A DNA stretch of 23,417 nt, from assembly GCA_905210485.1 (NCBI GenBank), contig CAJLXA010000031.1, positions 1 through 23,417 of the forward strand. The letters are read 5' to 3'. A program made the position numbers and the translations under genes. This stretch comes from an uncultured Eubacteriales bacterium (GTDB lineage Bacteria > Bacillota > Clostridia > Oscillospirales > CAG-272). Each line of letters starts with the position of its first letter. Position 1 is the first letter of the stretch. This document shows positions 15,711-21,014 of the stretch, in pieces. Below the pieces are notes generated by a model. The model did no database searches and was not told the DNA's origin. It saw nothing but the letters and a program-made list of their open reading frames with translations.

Positions 15711-15739
15711 TTGACAAATCGGAAATCGTGCTATATAAT
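15711..15739 (+). promoter_or_regulatory. SigA-type promoter of tRNA-Val(CAC)
   Basis: TTGACA (15711-15716) and TATAAT (15734-15739), both perfect consensus hexamers, are 17 nt apart and end 18 bp before the tRNA. Confidence 0.85.
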
Positions 15740-15757
15740 ATATACGTTCATGCACGT

Positions 15758-15834
15758 GGAGGCTTAGCTCAGTTGGTCAGAGCGTTCGGTTCACATCCGA
15801 GAGGTCGAGGGTTCGAGCCCCCCAGTCTCCACCA
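15758..15834 (+). tRNA. tRNA-Val (anticodon CAC)
   Basis: The 77-nt cloverleaf has acceptor stem GGAGGCT / AGTCTCC, discriminator A and an encoded CCA. It has a D arm GCTC...GAGC, an anticodon arm TTCGG-TTCACAT-CCGAG giving anticodon CAC (valine, codon GUG) and TTCGAGC in the T loop. The T stem GAGGG / CCCCC has one A:C mismatch at its second pair, which slightly lowers confidence in full function. It has its own promoter and terminator. Confidence 0.88.
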
Positions 15835-15838
15835 ATCG

Positions 15839-15878
15839 AAACCTAAATCGGGTCTTTTGATTCGATTTAGGTTTTTTT
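15839..15878 (+). terminator. Terminator after tRNA-Val(CAC)
   Basis: AAACCTAAATCG (15839-15850) pairs perfectly with CGATTTAGGTTT (15863-15874), followed by further T residues. Confidence 0.85.
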
Positions 15879-15903
15879 GTATGAAAGGAGCGCTTCGACC
15901 GTT

Positions 15904-16364
15904 ATGAGAATAGAGAAAACAACGGGAAAAGATTTACAGCAATTAAATGCCGCATTTGATTCAAATCCTTGTCCCGAAAATCTGATAGCGGATGAAGAGG
16001 ATGGGGAAGAACCGGATTTGACGCCGGAGGTTGCCATGAATCTCCCCCTTAAAACCGTTTTAAGTTTTTTGAGGGTGAAACGCTGATCGGCAGCGCCGTT
16101 CTTGATACAAGCGATTCGACAATCAATCTTCTCAGCCGGTTATTTATTGCTCCGTCGTACCAGGGAAAGGGATACGGATACCGGGCATGGCGGGAAATCG
16201 AACAGAATTATACCACCGCTCCTTATTGGAAACTCAGAACGCCGACCTATCTTTTCGGAAACGTTTGTTTTTACATTAACAAATGCGGTTTTGCCATTAC
16301 AGGCGTTGGGGATATCGGCGAAGACGGAATCGGGATGTTTGTCTTTACTAAAAAAGTGAAATGA
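15904..16364 (+). pseudogene. GNAT acetyltransferase with a -1 frame break (pseudogene or programmed frameshift)
   Basis: Frame one starts at ATG 15904 (MRIEKTTGKDLQQLNAAF) and reads LPLKTVLSFL before stopping at TGA 16084-16086. The -1 frame continues FFEGETLIGSAVLDTSD, LFIAPSYQGKGYGYRAW and INKCGFAITGVG to TGA 16362-16364. These are beta strand 4, the acetyl-CoA loop (Q-x-x-G-x-G as YQGKGYG) and the C-terminal FY-x-N/E-K-C-GF motif of GNAT enzymes. Joined at the six-T run 16065-16070, the two frames give a 153-residue protein of normal GNAT length. One missing T, a sequencing indel or programmed frameshifting would each explain it. AAAGGAG lies 13 nt before the ATG, rather far. Substrate is unknown. 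Confidence 0.7.
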
Positions 16365-16389
16365 ATATATCTTTCTTGTCAGAATGAAA

Positions 16390-16414
16390 AATCCCATATT
16401 TCGATATAGGGATT
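16390..16414. other. Inverted repeat downstream of the GNAT frame
   Basis: AATCCCATAT and ATATAGGGATT form a hairpin with one bulge. On the plus strand no T run follows directly; on the minus strand TTTTTC follows, but no minus-strand gene ends here. Its role is unclear. Confidence 0.3.
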
Positions 16415-16529
16415 GCCAAATGCTTTTTCTGCGATACGGACATTGCGCTTTGATAAGAAAACGTGTTATTTGTGACGGTGGTAATTAACATCATTTTTAC
16501 AAAATATGAAAAAAGTTCTCGGTTTACTA

Positions 16530-16558
16530 TTGACAAAAAGGGAAAACTATGATACAAT
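16530..16558 (+). promoter_or_regulatory. SigA-type promoter of tRNA-Val(GAC)
   Basis: TTGACA (16530-16535) and TACAAT (16553-16558) are 17 nt apart and end 10 bp before the tRNA. Confidence 0.85.
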
Positions 16559-16568
16559 AAACCGCGTT

Positions 16569-16645
16569 GGAGGCATAGCTCAGTTGGTTAGAGTACTTGC
16601 TTGACATGCAAGGGGTCACAAGTTCGAGTCTTGTTGTCTCCACCA
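16569..16645 (+). tRNA. tRNA-Val (anticodon GAC)
   Basis: The 77-nt cloverleaf has acceptor GGAGGCA / TGTCTCC, discriminator A and encoded CCA. The D arm is GCTC...GAGT with one G:U, the anticodon arm CTTGC-TTGACAT-GCAAG gives GAC (valine, GUC/GUU), and the T stem ACAAG / CTTGT is perfect around TTCGAGT. It shares most identity positions with the tRNA 0.8 kb upstream. Confidence 0.92.
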
Positions 16646-16650
16646 AGTAT

Positions 16651-16688
16651 GATGATCTATAAGTTTTTTCTTATAGGTCATCTTTTTA
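16651..16688 (+). terminator. Terminator after tRNA-Val(GAC)
   Basis: GATGATCTATAA (16651-16662) pairs with TTATAGGTCATC (one G:U) and is followed by TTTTTATTTT. Confidence 0.85.
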
Positions 16689-16729
16689 TTTTGTGTTTAC
16701 AATCGACTTATTTTGTGTTTACAATCGAC
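16686..16729 (+). repeat. Perfect tandem duplication of 22 bp spanning a -35 box
   Basis: Bases 16686-16707 are repeated exactly at 16708-16729; each unit starts TTATTTTGTG and ends ACAATCGAC. The second copy supplies the TTTACA -35 of the promoter at 16718, so the duplication doubles that element. It may be a doubled operator or a replication-slippage product. Confidence 0.85.
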
Positions 16730-16746
16730 CGGAGAAATGGTATAAT
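16718..16746 (+). promoter_or_regulatory. SigA-type promoter of the TAA-interrupted gene
   Basis: TTTACA (16718-16723) and perfect TATAAT (16741-16746) are 17 nt apart, 47 bp before ATG 16794. Confidence 0.75.
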
Positions 16747-16793
16747 GGTTGCGACGGTATACATGGATCGAATTTTCGGAAAGGTGGAATATT

Positions 16794-17210
16794 ATGATAA
16801 CGGCACCCGTTTCAAAAGATCAATTGGTGTATTGGAAACAGATATGGTAAGAAAATTTATCTTCCCTTAAACCCAACCGAATCAGCGGAACACAACTGAA
16901 TGAATACTTTAAAGGTGCATATTCTCCCGAAATCTGTGAGGACAAACATTTTCGGGAAGCTGTTGCGTTTAATCTGAAAGAGCAGTACGGAAAAGAAACG
17001 GCCGGTTATGCCAATATCGTTTGCTATTCGGTGAATAAAGATATTTATGTGGGAATTGACCTGAATACAGGATTTTTTCAGGTAGAGAGCAAAGATATAG
17101 AGAAGTAAATACCGATCTATGTTGACTTGTATGTCAAAAGAGGTTTGGATAAAGATGACTTGCGGAATTATGTTACGGTAGGTCAATATATAGAACTGTC
17201 AAGCAAATAA
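16794..17210 (+). pseudogene. 138-codon hypothetical gene interrupted by two in-frame TAA codons
   Basis: ATG 16794 follows an AAGGTGG ribosome site. One reading frame continues to TAA 17208-17210 but is broken by TAA at 16848-16850 (codon 19) and 17106-17108 (codon 105). The pieces are MITAPVSKDQLVYWKQIW, then 85 residues from ENLSSLKPNRISGTQLNEYF through AVAFNLKEQYGKETAGYANI to FFQVESKDIEK, then IPIYVDLYVKRGLDKDDL to QYIELSSK. Each piece looks like ordinary globular protein with matching codon use. Both stops could come from CAA, AAA or GAA by one change. TAA is a normal stop elsewhere in this genome (nfnB, queA, ackA, nrdD), so this is most simply a decayed gene. I recognise no family; a small accessory or immunity-type protein is possible. 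Confidence 0.6.
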
Positions 17211-17298
17211 ACCCGTTTCTTCGGATTGTACGCGTAAAAAAGGACGACGATATAACACGCTGCCGAAAATCAGCCGGAAGCAAGAGCTTGCAGTACAT

Positions 17299-17338
17299 GA
17301 AAAGATCCCGGTACCGGCGTATCGGGACTTTTCTTTTT
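17299..17338 (+). terminator. Terminator after the TAA-interrupted gene
   Basis: GAAAAGATCCCG (17299-17310) pairs with CGGGACTTTTC (17323-17333) with one bulge, followed by TTTTT. The rest of 17211-17460 shows no coding frame. Confidence 0.7.
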
Positions 17339-17460
17339 ACTGACGGGGGTCATCGGATAAAAACGCATAAGGTTTTTTCGTAACGGCCGCATATTCGTGT
17401 GCAACTGAAACAAATCCGTTTTTTCTTAATGGGAAATGCTATTTTTCTCCGCAAAGCGTC

Positions 17461-17489
17461 TTGACATTTTTATAGTATCTTGGTATAAT
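17461..17489 (+). promoter_or_regulatory. Consensus SigA promoter of the thuA-prs-adh genes
   Basis: Perfect TTGACA (17461-17466) and TATAAT (17484-17489) are 17 nt apart. Transcription should start near 17496, giving a leader of about 140 nt. Confidence 0.88.
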
Positions 17490-17515
17490 TTTATAGGTAT
17501 GTTCTGCGATGCGTT

Positions 17516-17583
17516 GCCGGAAACAGCCGCCGGCCCGTCGCTACCTTTTTTCGTGACGGCAAACGCTAAGGAAAATGCCCGTC
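17516..17583 (+). promoter_or_regulatory. Structured 5' leader with mutually exclusive hairpins
   Basis: H1 is GCCGG/CCGGC (17516-17534). H2 pairs CCGTCGC (17535-17541) with GTGACGG (17553-17559). H3 pairs GACGGCA (17555-17561) with TGCCCGTC (17576-17583) with one bulge. H2 and H3 compete for 17555-17559, the layout of a switch. A weak AGGT/ACCT stem with T6 (17600-17617) lies just before the ribosome site GGAGG. It does not resemble any riboswitch class I can recall. Confidence 0.35.
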
Positions 17584-17637
17584 TACGGAAAAATTGCAAG
17601 GTGTCACCTGAATTTTTTATATTTCGGAGGGCTCTGT

Positions 17638-18366
17638 ATGGCCATTAAAGTTACGATATGGAACGAATATCGCCACGAACGGGAAGAAGCGCCCGTTCAT
17701 GCCCTGTATCCCGACGGTATTCATAATTTCATCAAGAATTTTCTTTCCGACTGCGAGGATATGATCGTCCGCACCGCCACACTGGATATGCCCGACGAGG
17801 GACTTCCGGACGAACTTCTGAACGATACGGACGTTTTGCTCTGGTGGGGACATGTTGCCCATCATGAAGTAAGCGACGCATTGGCGGAAAAGGTGAAGCA
17901 ACGTATTTATGAAGGCATGGGATTTTTGCCGATGCACTCCGCGCATATGTCCAAACCATTCTGTAAAGCCGTCGGTATGACCGGCAATATCAATTGGGGG
18001 CGCGAACAGAAGTCGATCATGTGGAACGTATGTCCGTCTCACCCGATTACGGAGGGAATTCCGGCAAACTTTGACCTTGGGGTCGAAGAACTTTACAGCG
18101 AGCCTTTCTTTATTCCGAAACCGGAGGACATTTTGTTCCTTACCTGGTATGAAGACGGAAACGTTTTCCGCGGCGGCGTTACCTACACGCGCGGAAACGG
18201 CAAAATCTTCTATTTTCACCCCGGGCATGAAGCGTGCAGGACTTATTATAATCCTTATGTACAGCAAATTTTGAAAAACGGAATCCGTTGGTGCGCGCCT
18301 GCCAAAATTGATCCGAGCCTGTATAATGTGAACCGGCATCAGGACGAACCGGTTTTCAAAGGGTAA
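17638..18366 (+). CDS. ThuA-like (trehalose utilization) domain protein
   Basis: The 242-residue protein has the class I glutamine-amidotransferase-like fold of the ThuA family. Visible elements are the opening strand KVTIWNEYRHEREEAPVHALYPDGIH, TDVLLWWGHVAHHEV, a region around GMGFLPMHSAHMSKPF where a nucleophile would sit in amidotransferases, SHPITEGIPANF, WYEDGNVFRGGVTYTRGNGKIFYFHPGHE and the C-terminal YYNPYVQQILKNGIRWC. ThuA proteins are linked to trehalose and other disaccharide oxidation in rhizobia, but Firmicute homologues are not assigned. GGAGG at 17626-17630 sets the start. It leads an apparent operon with a PRPP synthetase 45 bp downstream. Confidence 0.85.
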   Translation: MAIKVTIWNEYRHEREEAPVHALYPDGIHNFIKNFLSDCEDMIVRTATLDMPDEGLPDELLNDTDVLLWWGHVAHHEVSDALAEKVKQRIYEGMGFLPMHSAHMSKPFCKAVGMTGNINWGREQKSIMWNVCPSHPITEGIPANFDLGVEELYSEPFFIPKPEDILFLTWYEDGNVFRGGVTYTRGNGKIFYFHPGHEACRTYYNPYVQQILKNGIRWCAPAKIDPSLYNVNRHQDEPVFKG

Positions 18367-18411
18367 GCGGATCCCTGATTTTTCGACAATAAAATATTGA
18401 AGAGGTATAGT

Positions 18412-19542
18412 ATGAAGGATTCATTGTTCGGTGAACTTTGCGTCATCGGCATGCGCGGTTGCGAGGATTTCGTGGCGCAGGTCGACCATTTTCTGCAGGA
18501 TTGGAGACGCCACGACACGGAAGGCACTTACGTTGTGAAAGCGGAATGTCCCCGTTTCGGAAGCGGCGAAGGCAAGGGTATGGTTCACCATTCCATGCGC
18601 GGCGCGGATATCTTTATTATTTCGGACGTTTTCAATCACGGTGTTACATATAAGATGTACGGTCAGACCGTTCCGATGAGTCCCGACGATCATTTTCAGG
18701 ATCTGAAGCGCGTTATCGGCGCCATCGGCGGCAAGGCGCGCCGCATTTCAGTTATTATGCCCATGCTTTATGAGGGACGCCAGCATAAGCGTTCGGGCAG
18801 AGAATCGCTTGACTGCGCCATGGCGCTTCAGGAACTGGTCAGCATGGGCGTGGCAAACATCATCACGTTTGACGCGCACGATCCCCGTGTCCAGAATGCG
18901 ATTCCGCTGATCGGCTTTGACAATGTCCGTTCCAGCTACCAGATGATCAAGGCCATGATTGCCGAGTATCCCGACATCAGAATCGACAAAGAGCATATGA
19001 TGATCATTTCCCCCGACGAAGGCGGCATGAGCAAGTGCATGTATTACGCCTCCATGATGGGAATTGACCTCGGTATGTTCTATAAGCGCCGCAACTATAC
19101 CGTGATCGTGAACGGAAAGAACCCGATCGAAGCGCACGAATATCTCGGAAGCGACGTGAAGGGAAAAGACGTTATTGTTGTCGACGATATGATTTCTTCC
19201 GGCGAGTCGATCATTGACGTGGCAAAACAGTTGAAAGAAAAGGGCGCAAACCGTATCTTTGTTTTTGCTACCTTCGGCCTGTTCTGCAACGGACTTGAGG
19301 TGATGGACGAAGCCTATACCGAAGGACTCTTCACCCGTATTTTCACGACCAACCTGATCTACAGAACGCCCGAGCTTCTGAAACGCGAATGGTACGGAGA
19401 CGTCAACATGTGCAAGTATGTTGCCTATCTTATCGACACGCTGAACCACGACGAGTCGATAAGTTCGCTTCTCGATCAGTCGAAGCGTATCCATAATGTG
19501 CTTGATAAACATAAGGCGCAGATGGAGAAACTGGGAAAATAA
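18412..19542 (+). CDS. prs: Divergent ribose-phosphate pyrophosphokinase (PRPP synthetase)
   Basis: The 376-residue protein makes PRPP from ribose 5-phosphate and ATP. Core motifs are present: YEGRQHKRSGRESLDCAMAL (flexible loop and PP-binding region), IITFDAHDPRVQNAIPLIGF, DEGGMSKCMYYASMMGI-like segment, and the ribose-phosphate loop VIVVDDMISSGES (about 254-266). It is some 60 residues longer than standard Prs, with a distinctive N-terminus (CVIGMRGCEDFVAQVDHFL) and C-terminal tail, so it belongs to a divergent branch rather than the housekeeping type. ATG 18412 with AGAGGT upstream is chosen over a TTG at 18397. It sits between a ThuA-like gene and an alcohol dehydrogenase, apparently co-transcribed. 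Confidence 0.88.
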   Translation: MKDSLFGELCVIGMRGCEDFVAQVDHFLQDWRRHDTEGTYVVKAECPRFGSGEGKGMVHHSMRGADIFIISDVFNHGVTYKMYGQTVPMSPDDHFQDLKRVIGAIGGKARRISVIMPMLYEGRQHKRSGRESLDCAMALQELVSMGVANIITFDAHDPRVQNAIPLIGFDNVRSSYQMIKAMIAEYPDIRIDKEHMMIISPDEGGMSKCMYYASMMGIDLGMFYKRRNYTVIVNGKNPIEAHEYLGSDVKGKDVIVVDDMISSGESIIDVAKQLKEKGANRIFVFATFGLFCNGLEVMDEAYTEGLFTRIFTTNLIYRTPELLKREWYGDVNMCKYVAYLIDTLNHDESISSLLDQSKRIHNVLDKHKAQMEKLGK

Positions 19543-19623
19543 CCGCCGAACGGGCGGAATTCCCCGGGAAATACCCGTAAATCATGCGGCTTGTCCGAAA
19601 ACTTTAAGAAAGCGTGTATTGAC

Positions 19624-20769
19624 ATGAAAGAATTTGAAGTACTGACCAAAATCTATTTCGGCGCGTCATCGCTCGATCATCTTATGCATGTTTCTTATGA
19701 ACGTGTGATGATTTTTGCCGATCCTTTTGTGGTCAGCAGCGGTCTTATTCACCTTGTGACCGATCGCTTGGACCGCGCGCATACTTCTTATACGATATTC
19801 AAAGATATTATCCCCGATCCTCCGGTCGAAAAGGTAATTGAAGGCGTTTCCGCGCTTTTGCGTGACCATCCGCAATGCATGATTGCCGTCGGCGGCGGTT
19901 CCGCCATCGACCTTTCAAAATCCGTGCGTAAATTTGCGGAACAGGTAGAACCTTCTTACCGTCCGCCGCTGATCGCCATTCCGACCACAAGCGGTACCGG
20001 CAGTGAAGTGACCTCATTTTCGGTCATTACCGAGCCGGAAAAGAATCTGAAACATCCGCTTTCGTCTCCCGATATGGTTCCCGACGAGGCGATTCTCGAC
20101 GCCGACCTTGTCAAGAGCGTACCGGCGTCCATCACCGCCGATACGGGTATGGATGTTCTGACGCACGCCATGGAGGCTTACGTCAGCGTGAATAACAACG
20201 AGTTTTCCGGCGCTCTTGCCGAAAAGGCTGTGGAGATCTGCGGTCAATTTCTGATCCGTTCGTATCTTAACAACAACGATACCCATGCGCGCCAGAAAAT
20301 GCATGTTGCTTCCTGCCTTGCGGGATTGGCGTTCAACTCCGCGTCCCTCGGCCTGAATCACGGTATGGCGCATCAGCTCGGCGCGATGTTCCATATTCCG
20401 CACGGCCGCGCCAATGCGATTCTTCTTCCTTATATTATTGAATATAACAGCGAGATCAACCGCGACAGCAGAAGTCGGGAACATTACGCACCCTGCGTCC
20501 GCAAATATTGCAATATCGCGCGTATTCTTGGCGTCAGCAACTTCAACGAAATCACGACGATCCGCGCGCTGGTCAGCTATGTTCAGTTCCTGTCCAAGGA
20601 AATGAATATCCCGCTCCGCATTTCGGAAATCGGCGGAATCAGCGAAGGGGAGTACATGGCGGCGATTGATTCCATGGCCACGGCCGCTCTCGCCGATGCT
20701 TGCACGGCAACCAATCCGCGCACCCCCACTCACGAAGAAGTGGCGGCGATTTACCGCGCAATGTGGTGA
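19624..20769 (+). CDS. Iron-containing alcohol dehydrogenase, PduQ-like
   Basis: The 381-residue group III dehydrogenase reduces aldehydes to alcohols with NAD(P)H. It shows the nucleotide motif GGGSAIDLSKS, IPTTSGTGSEVTSFSVI and the metal site: Asp177 and His181 (TGMDVLTHAMEAY), His246 (GLNHGMAHQLG) and His260 (IPHGRANAILLP), with the 14-residue spacing expected. Wording such as NEFSGALAEKAVEI and GLAFNSASLGLNHGMAHQLG is closest to 1-propanol dehydrogenase PduQ, but no propanediol microcompartment genes are nearby. Start is ATG 19624 (MKEFEVLTKIYFG, the usual family opening); a TTG at 19591 is possible, and neither has a good ribosome site. A GC-rich hairpin (19543-19557) separates it from prs; it likely shares that transcript. 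Confidence 0.9.
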   Translation: MKEFEVLTKIYFGASSLDHLMHVSYERVMIFADPFVVSSGLIHLVTDRLDRAHTSYTIFKDIIPDPPVEKVIEGVSALLRDHPQCMIAVGGGSAIDLSKSVRKFAEQVEPSYRPPLIAIPTTSGTGSEVTSFSVITEPEKNLKHPLSSPDMVPDEAILDADLVKSVPASITADTGMDVLTHAMEAYVSVNNNEFSGALAEKAVEICGQFLIRSYLNNNDTHARQKMHVASCLAGLAFNSASLGLNHGMAHQLGAMFHIPHGRANAILLPYIIEYNSEINRDSRSREHYAPCVRKYCNIARILGVSNFNEITTIRALVSYVQFLSKEMNIPLRISEIGGISEGEYMAAIDSMATAALADACTATNPRTPTHEEVAAIYRAMW

Positions 20770-20800
20770 CATAAAAATACCTCAATTTGGTAATAAAAAC

Positions 20801-20850
20801 AATTCGGCATTTGAAGTTCGGCAGAACTTTCGGTGCCGAATTTTGTTTTG
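20801..20850 (+). terminator. Terminator after the alcohol dehydrogenase
   Basis: AATTCGGCA (20801-20809) pairs perfectly with TGCCGAATT (20834-20842). An inner stem GAAGTTC/GAACTTT extends it, and TTTTG TTTTG follows. Confidence 0.8.
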
Positions 20851-20858
20851 CTAAAAAT
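20836..20858 (+). repeat. Copy 2 of a 23-bp exact repeat shared with 3351-3373
   Basis: Identical to 3351-3373. Here it covers the right arm and T tract of the terminator and runs up to the first NrdR-like box. Confidence 0.6.
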
Positions 20859-20904
20859 CACAATATATAGATTGATTTTTTGTACATATCACTAAATATT
20901 GAGA
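20858..20904 (+). promoter_or_regulatory. Pair of NrdR-like boxes upstream of nrdD
   Basis: Box 1 TCACAATATATAGATT (20858-20873) and box 2 TCACTAAATATTGAGA (20889-20904) both fit the NrdR box core C-w-A-t-A-T-a-T-w-G: box 1 in all ten core positions, box 2 in nine. Their centres are 31 bp apart, the three-turn spacing known for NrdR operators. They end 7 bp before the -35 of nrdD. NrdR represses ribonucleotide reductase genes when dATP is high. Confidence 0.75.
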
Positions 20905-20911
20905 AAACGGC

Positions 20912-20940
20912 TTGACTTTTCTTCTTGATTGTGGCATAAT
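20912..20940 (+). promoter_or_regulatory. SigA-type promoter of nrdD
   Basis: TTGACT (20912-20917) and CATAAT (20935-20940) are 17 nt apart. The -10 lies within an inverted repeat GGCAT-AATA-ATGCC (20934-20947). Confidence 0.75.
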
Positions 20941-20953
20941 AATGCCATGCGAC

Positions 20954-21000
20954 AAATGCGGATTTCCGAATAAATTCGTTCGGAAATGCAGCATTTTTTT
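20954..21000 (+). terminator. Terminator-like hairpin in the nrdD leader
   Basis: ATTTCCGAA (20962-20970) pairs perfectly with TTCGGAAAT (20979-20987), and AAATGC (20954-20959) with GCATTT (20991-20996) outside it, followed by a seven-T run. It lies between the nrdD promoter and its ribosome site GGAGGG (21001-21006), so it would cut the nrdD message short unless overcome. Confidence 0.65.
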
Positions 21001-21014
21001 GGAGGGATAACGCT

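Noticed and set aside
15473..15907. Plus-strand open frame running through tRNA-Val(CAC)
   Set aside because: It contains the translated tRNA (GGLAQLVRAFGSHPRG), a classic false protein, and lacks a ribosome site.
16764..16870. 35-codon frame MDRIFGKVEYYDNG... near the 16718 promoter
   Set aside because: No ribosome site; the overlapping frame from ATG 16794 has one and continues as protein-like sequence.
17499..17648. 49-codon leader frame before the ThuA-like gene, overlapping its start
   Set aside because: No ribosome site, starts about 3 nt from the predicted transcript end, and composition is not convincing; the hairpins explain the region better.
19591..19623. TTG start extending the alcohol dehydrogenase by 11 residues
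   Set aside because: No ribosome site before the TTG, and the family usually opens at the position given by ATG 19624; kept only as an alternative.
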